Shown piece after piece: positions 43,356-51,598 of a stretch of 64,000 nucleotides of DNA (its first letter is position 1; the number at the start of each line of letters is the position of its first letter). This DNA comes from Oscillospiraceae bacterium. Lineage in GTDB: Bacteria; Bacillota_A; Clostridia; Oscillospirales; Ruminococcaceae. The position numbers and the translations under genes were made by a program. A model generated the notes under the pieces. It saw only the letters and a list, made by a program, of their open reading frames with translations, searched no databases and was not told where the DNA came from. Where the stretch lies: the NCBI GenBank assembly GCA_017523995.1, contig JAFWUX010000234.1:1-64000 (forward strand), in the 5' to 3' direction.

Positions 43356-46300
43356 ATGTATTTGAAATCACTGGAGCTGCAAGGCTTCAAATCGTTTCCC
43401 GATAAGATCACGCTGACCTTTGACGAGGGTCTAACCGCGGTTGTCGGACCGAACGGCAGCGGCAAGAGCAATATCGGTGATGCGGTGCGATGGGTGCTCG
43501 GTGAGCAATCGACCAAGGAGCTGCGCGGAAAAAGCATGGAGGACGTCATTTTCTCCGGCACGAAAACGCGCAAGCAGATGGGCTTTGCCGCCGTCACGCT
43601 GACCATCGACAACAGCGACCGCAGGCTCTCCGAGCCGGAGGATGAGGTCGCCGTCACAAGAAAGCTCTACCGCAGCGGCGACAGCGAGTATCTCATCAAC
43701 GGCAGAAACGTCCGTCTCAAGGATGTCAACGAGCTGTTCATGGATACCGGCCTCGGCAGAGACGGCTACGCGATCATCGGACAGGGCAGAATCGCCGAGA
43801 TCGTCGGTGCAAAATCCAATGAGCGCCGTGATATCTTCGAGGAGGCTGCCGGTGTCTCGAAATTCCGCTACCGCAAACAGGAGGCGGAGCGTAAACTCTC
43901 GCAGGCACAGGATAATCTGCTGCGCCTGACCGATATCACCGCAGAGCTCGAAAGCCGCCTCGGACCGCTCAAATCACAGGCGGAAAAGGCGGAGAAATAT
44001 CTCGTGCTTGCTGCGGAACGCAAGACGCTCGAGGTCTCGTTCTGGGTCTATCGGCTCGGGCGGCAGACCGCACAGCTCGAAACGCTCTCGGAAAGCTATC
44101 TCAGGCTCACTGCCGAATACGAAAACCTGCAGAGCGATCTGCAGCGCGAGCAGGAAAAACTCGATCTCGCGTTTCAGGATATGCAGCAGGCAACGGTTGA
44201 CATTGAAACGCTGCAGAACAAGATTGTCGCATCGGAGCAGGAAAATGCCGGTGTGACCGCGAATATCGCTGTCTGCAACAATGAGATCGACCACAGCAAT
44301 GAGAAGATCACAGAGCTCGAGCGCAGACTTGCCGAGCTCACCGATTCCGACGGCGAATGGGAGCGCAGACTTGCCGATCAGGACAGCTATCTGAAAACGC
44401 TGGCAGGTCAGCAGACGGTGCTCGAACAGGAGATCGCCGCGCAGATTCAGCAGCTTGAAGCGCTCGCAAAACAAAATTCCGAGCAGGGCGACGCGATCAG
44501 TCAGCAGGACGCCGCACTCCGCGAGCTCTATCTGCAGGAGAATGCACAGCGCGTCCGTGTGGCAGGCATTGAGCGCGACCTCGCAGAGACCAGAGATACC
44601 ATGCAGCAGGCTGAGGCTGACGGTTCCTCCGTTGCCGAGCGGCTGAAACAATATGACAAAGAGGAGCAGAAGCTCCAGAAGCAAATCGACGCATCTGCGC
44701 AGAAACTGCAGGAGCAGCAGAACCGCCTGAGCGGATTCCGGCAGCTCGCAGGCATTCGGGAGCAGAAGTTCCAGTCCGCGCAGGATGCCGTCAGCAAGCT
44801 CAACACCGAATATGCGAACACCCAGCAGCGGCAGCGCATCCTGCGTGACCTCGAACAGAATATGGAAGGCTACGCGGGCAGTGTCCGGCAGATTCTCAAG
44901 GTTGCCGGCAGCGGAAGGCTCGGCGGCGTACATGGCACGGTTGCACAGCGCATCACCGTGGAACCGCAGTACGGTACCGCGATTGAAACCGCACTCGGCG
45001 GCGCGCTGCAGAATCTCATCGTAGCGAATGAAGACACCGCAAAACGCTGCATCCGTTACCTCAAAGAGGTACGCGGCGGCAGAGCGACATTCCTGCCGTT
45101 GACAACGATCCGCGGCGGAAAGCTGCGCGAGCGGCTCGAGGGCATCGAAGGCTTTGTCGCGCTTGCCTGTGATCTTGTCGGGTTCGATGAGATTTACCGC
45201 AATGTCATGGAAAATCTGCTCGGACGCATTGCAGTCGCCGAGGATATCGACGCTGCTTCGCGCATCGCGAGACAGTTCCAGTATAAGTTCCGCATCGTCA
45301 CGCTTGACGGTCAGGTTGTGCATGCGGGCGGTTCGTATTCCGGCGGTTCGGCTGCGAGATCGGCGGGCGTCATCACCCGTACCCACGAGATCGAGGAGAC
45401 GAACGAAAAGCTGAAAACACTCGGCGAGCAGATGGAAACGCTCAAAGCCGATGCAGCAAAGCGCAAGGCGGAATGGGCAAAGCTGCTCACCGATATCGAG
45501 GGCGCACAGGCGCTCATCACGGAATATCAGGGGGAGCAGGCTGATCTGCAGCAGCAGCTCGCGGCGCTCAAAGTCCGTGCGGCATCCGACCGCGCATGGC
45601 AGGAGAATGAAGCCGAGCAGCGCGCCCGCCTGACCGAAAAGATCACACAGCTCGAACAATCCAAGGCGGAGGCGGAGAAAAAGCTTTCCGCGCTCGAATC
45701 CGAAATCAAAGAAGCTGCTGCAAAACTGCAGTCTGATTCGGAATCGCAGACCAAGCTGCAGAGCGAGCAGGCGATGCTCTCGCAGAACATCGCGGATCAG
45801 AAGATCAAGCAGGCGGAGCTCGCCAAGGATATCGAATCCGAGCGGCACCGCAGAATTACAATGGCGCAGACAATGGAGCAGGCTGCCGATCAGCGTGCAG
45901 CGGTTCAGGACAGCATCCGCGCCGAACAGAAGAATATTGCGGAGAAACAGTCCGCGATCAAAGACCTGACAGAAGGTCAGGATGCACGCCGCGCCGCGAT
46001 CACCGATATGCAGAATGAGATCGGCAAGCTGCGCAGAATCCATGACGAAAAGGAAAAGCATACAAACGATATCCGCAAGGGCATGGACGGTTTGCGCGAT
46101 GCAAGAGAAAAGCAGTCGCTGGAACGCACGCGCGTTGAGGAACGCAGAAACAATGTCCAGAAGGAGATCGACGATCTCGTGTTCCGCCTGCAGGATTCCT
46201 ATGAGCTGACACGCTCGGAGGCGGAGGAGCAGGCAGAGCCGATCGAGAATGTCGGGGAGGCGGAAAAGCAGCTCAGCTCGCTGAAAAACCGCATCCGCGC

Positions 46301-46913
46301 GATCGGTTCGGTCAATGTCGCGGCGGTCGATGAGTACAAAGAGGTTTCGGAGCGCTACAGCTTCATGACCGGTCAGATCAAGGATATCGAGACCGCGAAA
46401 ACCGAATTGGAACAGCTCATTGAACAGCTCACGAACGATATGTGCAAGATCTTCCAGGAGAGCTTCATCAAGATCAACCAGTATTTCGGTGAGATCTTTG
46501 TCGAGCTGTTCGGCGGCGGTTCCGCGTCGCTTGAGCTGACCGATCCGGAGCATATTCTGGAATCCGGCATTGAGATCAAAGTCGCGCCGCCCGGCAAGGT
46601 CATCAAGAATCTGATCTCGCTCTCCGGCGGTGAGCAGTCTTTTGTCGCGATCTGCATCTATTTTGCGATCCTGAAACTGCGTCCGGCGCCGTTCTGTATT
46701 CTGGATGAGATCGACGCGGCGCTCGACGAGGTCAATGTCCGCAAGTATGCGCAGTACCTCAAGCACTTCTTCGGGCAGGTGCAGTTCGTTGTTGTCACGC
46801 ACAGACGCTCCGCAATGGACGAGGCAAATGTCCTCTACGGCGTCACCATGCAGGAGGACGGTGTTTCCAGATTGCTGCGGCTTGACCAGAACGGCGTTGC
46901 AATCACAGAATAA
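43356..46913 (+). CDS. smc: chromosome segregation ATPase SMC
   Basis: This 1185-residue protein is the core of condensin. The N-terminal ATPase half has Walker A GPNGSGKSNIGD. Long coiled coils (about 165-500 and 665-1010) flank a hinge (about 505-660, with GYAGSVRQIL...GGVHGTVAQRI). The C-terminal half has the signature SLSGGEQSF and Walker B PFCILDEIDAALDE. It forms a dimer that loops DNA with ScpA and ScpB. Length is typical. The usual smc-ftsY adjacency is interrupted here by repeats and one small gene. Confidence 0.97.
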   Translation: MYLKSLELQGFKSFPDKITLTFDEGLTAVVGPNGSGKSNIGDAVRWVLGEQSTKELRGKSMEDVIFSGTKTRKQMGFAAVTLTIDNSDRRLSEPEDEVAVTRKLYRSGDSEYLINGRNVRLKDVNELFMDTGLGRDGYAIIGQGRIAEIVGAKSNERRDIFEEAAGVSKFRYRKQEAERKLSQAQDNLLRLTDITAELESRLGPLKSQAEKAEKYLVLAAERKTLEVSFWVYRLGRQTAQLETLSESYLRLTAEYENLQSDLQREQEKLDLAFQDMQQATVDIETLQNKIVASEQENAGVTANIAVCNNEIDHSNEKITELERRLAELTDSDGEWERRLADQDSYLKTLAGQQTVLEQEIAAQIQQLEALAKQNSEQGDAISQQDAALRELYLQENAQRVRVAGIERDLAETRDTMQQAEADGSSVAERLKQYDKEEQKLQKQIDASAQKLQEQQNRLSGFRQLAGIREQKFQSAQDAVSKLNTEYANTQQRQRILRDLEQNMEGYAGSVRQILKVAGSGRLGGVHGTVAQRITVEPQYGTAIETALGGALQNLIVANEDTAKRCIRYLKEVRGGRATFLPLTTIRGGKLRERLEGIEGFVALACDLVGFDEIYRNVMENLLGRIAVAEDIDAASRIARQFQYKFRIVTLDGQVVHAGGSYSGGSAARSAGVITRTHEIEETNEKLKTLGEQMETLKADAAKRKAEWAKLLTDIEGAQALITEYQGEQADLQQQLAALKVRAASDRAWQENEAEQRARLTEKITQLEQSKAEAEKKLSALESEIKEAAAKLQSDSESQTKLQSEQAMLSQNIADQKIKQAELAKDIESERHRRITMAQTMEQAADQRAAVQDSIRAEQKNIAEKQSAIKDLTEGQDARRAAITDMQNEIGKLRRIHDEKEKHTNDIRKGMDGLRDAREKQSLERTRVEERRNNVQKEIDDLVFRLQDSYELTRSEAEEQAEPIENVGEAEKQLSSLKNRIRAIGSVNVAAVDEYKEVSERYSFMTGQIKDIETAKTELEQLIEQLTNDMCKIFQESFIKINQYFGEIFVELFGGGSASLELTDPEHILESGIEIKVAPPGKVIKNLISLSGGEQSFVAICIYFAILKLRPAPFCILDEIDAALDEVNVRKYAQYLKHFFGQVQFVVVTHRRSAMDEANVLYGVTMQEDGVSRLLRLDQNGVAITE

Positions 46914-46954
46914 GGGGACAGCTTTCTGAAAGAAACCGTTACGCTGATTGGCGC

Positions 46955-47196
46955 TTTAGCAAAATGGAGGCGGGCACTGCCCGCGCAAATTGGATGCAGG
47001 CACAGCCAACTGTGATTGATTCAGGAACACATAATGAAGATATCAAACACAAAAAAGACCTTTAGCAAAATGGAGGCGGGCACTGCCCGCGCAAATTGGA
47101 TGCAGGCACAGCCAACTGTGATTGATTCAGGAACACACAATGAAGATATCAAACACAAAAAAGACCTTTAGCAAAATGGAGGCGGGCACTGCCCGC
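46955..47196. repeat. 106-bp tandem repeat array (2.3 copies)
   Basis: Units start with TTTAGCAAAATGGAGGCGGG at 46955, 47061 and 47167. The first two are 106 bp and nearly identical; the third ends after 30 bases. Each unit contains the hairpin GCGGGCACTGCCCGC. The same unit occurs at 62185-62475. It separates smc from ftsY, which are normally adjacent. No coding capacity is conserved. There are no spacers, so it is not CRISPR. Confidence 0.88.
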
Positions 47197-47209
47197 TGCG
47201 CAGTGCATT

Positions 47210-47332
47210 ATGTTTCCGGATCAGAACGGCAACATTGTCTGCCTGTTTTTTACCGATTTCGGCGATCCGTTCAAGTGCTTTCAGAGATGTCAGCAGATGA
47301 TGCAGGAGTATTTGAACGCGAATGACACGTAA
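47210..47332 (+). pseudogene. possible 3' remnant of a gene
   Basis: An open frame of 40 codons (starting MFPDQNGNIVCLFFTDFGDP and ending at a TAA at 47330) begins just after the last repeat unit, without a ribosome site. Its composition looks like genuine protein, and it could be the C-terminal end of a gene whose front was lost when the repeats arrived. It could also be chance. Confidence 0.35.
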
Positions 47333-47353
47333 CAGAAAGAAGATGACAGTACC

Positions 47354-47716
47354 ATGGCAAAATATGTTTTGATGTTTAGTCCGGAGTATTTTGAGACAAG
47401 TCTCTGGTCCAAAAACCAAGCCGCGGATGATGCATTCGGCTGGGGACCGGTCGAATATGAAAAACTGCCGCTTTCCAAAGAGCTTGTCAAAATGCTGAAG
47501 ATGTTTGACAACAATACGGTTGGAATCCTTGACTGGTCAGATCCCGGCAAAGGCGATATCCGTCCGCGGGACGAAGCAGAGGAACACTATCTGACCGGCG
47601 TGAAGCTCATGGAAATGGTGCGCGCAGAACTCGGCGATGAATTTGAGATCATAGACGGGCTCGCCTGGATCAAGCCAAAAAGCATGCGGGGCGAATCGAA
47701 ATCTGATACAGAATAA
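47354..47716 (+). CDS. small protein of unknown function before ftsY
   Basis: This 120-residue soluble protein (MAKYVLMFSPEYFETSLWSK...) has a beta start and an acidic helical second half. I do not recognise the family. It ends 14 bases before ftsY. The ribosome site before its ATG is weak. Its composition differs mildly from the core genes around it, and it lies between the repeats and ftsY, so it may be a later insertion into the smc-ftsY operon. Confidence 0.65.
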   Translation: MAKYVLMFSPEYFETSLWSKNQAADDAFGWGPVEYEKLPLSKELVKMLKMFDNNTVGILDWSDPGKGDIRPRDEAEEHYLTGVKLMEMVRAELGDEFEIIDGLAWIKPKSMRGESKSDTE

Positions 47717-47730
47717 GAAGGAGAAGCAGC

Positions 47731-49080
47731 ATGGGTATTATTCAGAAAATCCGCGATGGACTGAAAAAAACGCGCGACAGCCTGATGAAGGGTCTGCGCC
47801 GGATGCTCGGTACGTTTACCAAGATCGACGAGGATCTCTTTGAACAGCTCGAGGAAACCATGATTATGGGCGACATGGGCGCGGATACCGCGATCCAGAT
47901 CTGCGATCAGCTTCGGGACATGGTCAAGGAACGCGGCATCACCGATCCGAATGATATCATGGGACTGATTCAGGAGATCACAACCGGCATGCTCGGCGAG
48001 GATGAAGGGCTCGATCTTTCGACAAAGCCCTCGGTCATTCTCGTGATCGGCGTCAACGGTGCCGGCAAGACCACCACAATCGGCAAGCTCTGCCACCAGT
48101 TCAAGGACGAGGGCAAGCGCGTGCTCGTTGCGGCTGCGGATACCTTCCGTGCGGCGGCAATCGACCAGCTGCAGGTCTGGACGGACCGCTCGCAGACAGA
48201 GCTTGTGCGTCACGCAGAGGGCAGCGATCCGGCGGCGGTTGTCTTTGATGCGATCACCGCTGCAAAGGCACGCGGCTGCGATGTGGTCATCTGCGACACC
48301 GCAGGCAGACTTCACAACAAGAAGAATCTCATGCAGGAGCTCGCAAAAATCAACCGCATCATTGACCGCGAGGCGGAGGGCTGCGCAAAGGAATGCCTGC
48401 TCGTCCTCGATGCGACAACCGGTCAGAATGCGGTCAATCAGGCACGGCTCTTTCAGGAGGTTGCGCCGATCACCGGCATTGTGCTGACCAAACTCGACGG
48501 CACCGCAAAGGGCGGCATCGTCATTTCGATCAAGAATGAGCTCGGGATTCCGGTCAAGCTGATCGGCGTCGGCGAGGGCATCGACGATCTGCAGCCGTTC
48601 GAGGCAAAGAGCTTTATTGATGCGCTCTTTGACCGCGAGCTTGTCGCCTCGGAGGAGAAGCCCGCGGCAGATGCGGAGGAGACCGAAGATGCGGCTGAGG
48701 AGACCGGCGAGACAGATGAGGACATCACCGAGACTGTTGAGGATGTGACCGAGGACGTTACTGAAACGGTCGAGGATGCGACCGAGGATGTCACCGAGAC
48801 GGTTGCGGATGTGGCTGAGGACGTCACTGAAACGGTTGAGGATGTGACCGAAGAAGTCACCGAGACGGTCGAGGATGCGGCTGAGGACGTCACCGAGACG
48901 GTTGAGGATGTGACCGAGGACGTTACCGAGACGGTCGGGAATGTGACAGAAGAAGTCACCGAGACCGTTGAAGATGCGGCTGAGAAAGTCGCTGAAACAG
49001 CCGAAGAAACCGCAGAACCGGAGCCGGAACCCGAGAAGAAGAAAAAAGGCTTCTTCAGCTTCTTCCGGCGCAAGAAATAA
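47731..49080 (+). CDS. ftsY: signal recognition particle receptor FtsY with C-terminal acidic repeats
   Basis: FtsY docks the signal recognition particle at the membrane and hydrolyses GTP with Ffh. The NG domains fill residues 1-305: an amphipathic start GIIQKIRDGLKKT, G1 GVNGAGKTTT, the DTAGR motif, and TKLDGTAKGG. Usual FtsY proteins carry an acidic domain at the N-terminus. Here an acidic tail follows the G domain (about 306-430), with nine 11-residue repeats of the form DVTETVEDVTE (331-429), then the terminal KKKKGFFSFFRRKK. The tail may be an amphipathic helix that brings the protein to the membrane. At 449 residues it is longer than compact FtsY forms because of this tail. Confidence 0.94.
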   Translation: MGIIQKIRDGLKKTRDSLMKGLRRMLGTFTKIDEDLFEQLEETMIMGDMGADTAIQICDQLRDMVKERGITDPNDIMGLIQEITTGMLGEDEGLDLSTKPSVILVIGVNGAGKTTTIGKLCHQFKDEGKRVLVAAADTFRAAAIDQLQVWTDRSQTELVRHAEGSDPAAVVFDAITAAKARGCDVVICDTAGRLHNKKNLMQELAKINRIIDREAEGCAKECLLVLDATTGQNAVNQARLFQEVAPITGIVLTKLDGTAKGGIVISIKNELGIPVKLIGVGEGIDDLQPFEAKSFIDALFDRELVASEEKPAADAEETEDAAEETGETDEDITETVEDVTEDVTETVEDATEDVTETVADVAEDVTETVEDVTEEVTETVEDAAEDVTETVEDVTEDVTETVGNVTEEVTETVEDAAEKVAETAEETAEPEPEPEKKKKGFFSFFRRKK

Positions 49081-49094
49081 CGGAGTGGCAAAAG

Positions 49095-49697
49095 ATGAAA
49101 CTGGTGCTTGCGACAAACAACAAAAACAAGCTGCGTGAAATCCGCGAAATGCTCGCAGATACGCAGATCGAAGTGCTCTCGCAGAAGGAGGTGGGCTTCG
49201 ATGCGGATGCGGACGAGACCGGCAGCACCTTTGCGGAGAACGCTGCAATCAAGGCGGAATGCATCCGGCAGATGGCGAAAGCGCAGGGAATCTCCTGCTG
49301 CATTCTCGCGGATGACAGCGGGCTTGCCGTGGATGCGCTCGACGGTGCGCCGGGGGTATATTCCGCGCGCTGGGCAGGGGAGCATGCATCCGATGCTGAC
49401 CTGATCGCAAAGCTGCTGCACGAGATGCGCGATGTCCCTGACGGCAGACGCGGCGCGCATTTTGCATGCGTGATGTGCCTGATCACGCCGGACGGGGAGG
49501 AGCATCTCTTTTCCGGCAAAGTCGAGGGCGAGATTCTGCGCGAAGTCCGCGGCAAAAACGGCTTCGGCTATGATCCGGTGTTCGGGTATCAGGGCAGATC
49601 GTTCGCGGAGATTCCCGCAGCGGAGAAAAACGCTGTCTCGCACCGGCACAATGCACTTATTCAGGTCACTGAATGGCTCAAACAGAATATGAAATGA
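49095..49697 (+). CDS. rdgB: XTP/dITP pyrophosphatase (RdgB/HAM1)
   Basis: This 200-residue enzyme removes non-canonical purine nucleotides such as dITP and XTP. It starts LVLATNNKNKLREI, has ADDSGLAVDALDGAPGVYSARWAG, and GFGYDPVF near the end, all family markers. It follows ftsY by 14 bases in the operon. Confidence 0.96.
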   Translation: MKLVLATNNKNKLREIREMLADTQIEVLSQKEVGFDADADETGSTFAENAAIKAECIRQMAKAQGISCCILADDSGLAVDALDGAPGVYSARWAGEHASDADLIAKLLHEMRDVPDGRRGAHFACVMCLITPDGEEHLFSGKVEGEILREVRGKNGFGYDPVFGYQGRSFAEIPAAEKNAVSHRHNALIQVTEWLKQNMK

Positions 49698-49713
49698 CAG
49701 GAGCATCAGGAAA

Positions 49714-49938
49714 ATGATGTACAGAAGAATCTGCCCGAAATGCGGCAGCAATGATATCGTGATCGTGGACGGCTCTGCCGGAGCATACGGCTCAGGCAAC
49801 AATATCATGACGGGCGGCACGATCTTTTCAGCGGTCAAGGTCGATCGCTATATCTGCGTGACCTGCGGCTTCACGGAGGAGTGGATCCGCAGAGAGGAGC
49901 TGGAAAAGCTCGCGCATTCCAAAAGATGGCACCGCTGA
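49714..49938 (+). CDS. small zinc-ribbon protein
   Basis: This 74-residue protein has CPKCGS near the start and CVTCGF near position 52, a four-cysteine zinc ribbon separated by a Gly-rich hairpin, and a charged C-terminal helix. Function unknown. It is in the rdgB-yhbY operon with short gaps. The first or second of two adjacent ATGs may be used. Confidence 0.8.
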   Translation: MMYRRICPKCGSNDIVIVDGSAGAYGSGNNIMTGGTIFSAVKVDRYICVTCGFTEEWIRREELEKLAHSKRWHR

Positions 49939-49959
49939 GAATCACAAAGGAGAATCACT

Positions 49960-50271
49960 ATGCTGACAAGTAAACAGCGCGCACAGCTGCGCGGTCTTGC
50001 TTCGACAATGGAAAGCATCCTGACCGTCGGCAAGGGCGGCATGAGCGAACAGCTCATCAAGCAGGCTTCCGATGCGCTCAACAAGCGTGAACTCATCAAG
50101 GGCAATGTCCTCGAAACCTGTGAATATTCCGCAAGAGAAGCCGCTGAGCTCATCGCGAATGAGACCGGCGCAGAGGTCGTCTGCTCGATCGGCAACCGCT
50201 TTGTGCTTTACAAGCAGAATCCGAAGAAGCCGGTCATCGAGCTGGTTGACGGCAAGAAGAAAAAGAAATGA
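49960..50271 (+). CDS. yhbY: ribosome assembly RNA-binding protein YhbY
   Basis: This 103-residue CRM-domain protein (LRGLASTMESILTVGKGGMS, with the glycine-rich GKGG loop that binds RNA) acts in 50S assembly. AAGGAG precedes the start. Its stop overlaps the nadD start (ATGA). Confidence 0.93.
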   Translation: MLTSKQRAQLRGLASTMESILTVGKGGMSEQLIKQASDALNKRELIKGNVLETCEYSAREAAELIANETGAEVVCSIGNRFVLYKQNPKKPVIELVDGKKKKK

Positions 50272-50888
50272 AGCGCAGGATCGGGCTGTTCGGCGGCAGC
50301 TTCAATCCGATTCACGTCGGGCATCTGCATCTGGCATGCGCCGTAAAAAAGGCGCTGAAGCTCGAGGGCGTTGTGCTCATGCCGACCGGTGAGGCACCGC
50401 ACAAAAGCTCCGCCGAATACGCACCGGCTGCCGACCGGCTCGAAATGTGTCGGCTTGCGGCAGAGCCCTATCGCTGGATGCGCATTTCCGATTATGAAAC
50501 CAACCGAAGCGGGAAAAGCTATACCGTGGAGACGCTGCGTGCGCTGACGGAGATGCATCCCGATACCGACTGGACGCTGATGATCGGCAGCGACATGCTG
50601 CTGAGCTTCCGGACATGGCGCGCGTGGCAGGAGATTCTGCGGCTTGCGGATATCTGCGCCGTCTCGAGAGAACGCGGCGATCTGCCTGCACTTTCGGAAT
50701 ATGCAGAGGGACTGAAAGCGGAATGCCCCAAAGCGGGAATCCGCGTGCTGACGGTTTCCGCAGTGCCGGTCTCCTCCACGCAGATTCGGCGGAATCTGCA
50801 GGAAAATGCCGATTGCTCTTGCCTTTTGCCGGAAAATGTAGTACAATATATTCGGGAGAAGCATTTGTATCTTCCGGATGTGAGGTGA
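50268..50888 (+). CDS. nadD: nicotinate-nucleotide adenylyltransferase
   Basis: This 206-residue enzyme makes deamido-NAD from nicotinate mononucleotide and ATP. GLFGGSFNPIHVGHLHLA carries the nucleotidyltransferase motif, and the C-terminal SSTQIRRNL is the conserved (I/S)S(S/T)xxR loop. It overlaps yhbY by four bases. Confidence 0.96.
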   Translation: MKRRIGLFGGSFNPIHVGHLHLACAVKKALKLEGVVLMPTGEAPHKSSAEYAPAADRLEMCRLAAEPYRWMRISDYETNRSGKSYTVETLRALTEMHPDTDWTLMIGSDMLLSFRTWRAWQEILRLADICAVSRERGDLPALSEYAEGLKAECPKAGIRVLTVSAVPVSSTQIRRNLQENADCSCLLPENVVQYIREKHLYLPDVR

Positions 50889-50894
50889 AGTGTT

Positions 50895-51521
50895 TTGAGT
50901 AAAGCAGATCAGAATGAGCAGATCCGGAGTCTGACGGCGCTGCTGAAAGCACGGCTTTCCAAAAAACGGTTTACGCATTCTGTCAATGTTGCGCGCGCGG
51001 CATTCGCACTCGCGGAGCGCTGGGGCGCGGATACGCAGAAAGCTTATCTTGCCGGTCTGCTGCACGATTGCTGCAAGGAGCTGCCCTTCTCAGAGCAGGA
51101 GGAGCTCATGCGCGGCGGTCCGTTCGCAGTCAGTGAGACGGAGTGGCTCTGCAAGCCCGTCTGGCACGGCGTTGCAGCGGCGTCCTATATGCACGCAGAG
51201 CTTGGCATCGACGATATGGAGGTGCTCAGCGCTGCAAGATGGCATACTGTCGGGCATGCGAACATGACAAAGCTCGAGGAGATTGTCTATATGGCAGATC
51301 TGATCTCCGCCGACCGCACCTACCGTGACGTGGAACGATTCCGCAAAATGGCGCAGAACGATCTTGACAAGGCGATGCTCTGCGCATTTGAATGGGCAAT
51401 CGAGAGCGTGCTCAAAAAGGAGACGCCCCTGCCCGTCACGACTGTTGAAGCGTATAATTTTTATCTGAAGAAAATGGCGGATCGCGACGCAAAGTTAAAA
51501 TCCGCAGAGCACAAGAAATAA
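50895..51521 (+). CDS. yqeK: HD-domain diadenosine tetraphosphatase YqeK
   Basis: This 208-residue HD hydrolase has metal ligands in HSVNVARAAF, LLHDCCKEL (His-Asp pair) and KLEEIVYMADLI. YqeK enzymes split Ap4A symmetrically. A TTG start at 50895 is used, with GAGGTGAAG upstream. The nadD-yqeK-LCP-rsfS order is typical of Firmicutes. Confidence 0.92.
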   Translation: MSKADQNEQIRSLTALLKARLSKKRFTHSVNVARAAFALAERWGADTQKAYLAGLLHDCCKELPFSEQEELMRGGPFAVSETEWLCKPVWHGVAAASYMHAELGIDDMEVLSAARWHTVGHANMTKLEEIVYMADLISADRTYRDVERFRKMAQNDLDKAMLCAFEWAIESVLKKETPLPVTTVEAYNFYLKKMADRDAKLKSAEHKK

Positions 51522-51598
51522 CCCCGATTCTGATCAGATGTATTGGCAGCATCCGGTCAGGATTTGCATGTTCATTCGCAAAGGAGCTTTTTAACCGC

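Noticed and set aside
43974..46802. Open reading frame of 942 codons on the minus strand
   Set aside because: It mirrors smc, whose ATPase motifs are complete on the plus strand; the Leu-rich reverse product arises from coiled-coil codons.
46955..47196. CRISPR-like array
   Set aside because: Units are directly adjacent with no unique spacers, the unit length is 106 bases, and no cas gene is near.
47122..47325. Frame of 67 codons running through the repeat array
   Set aside because: Most of it is repeat DNA and it ends in another frame than the protein-like stretch at 47210-47332.
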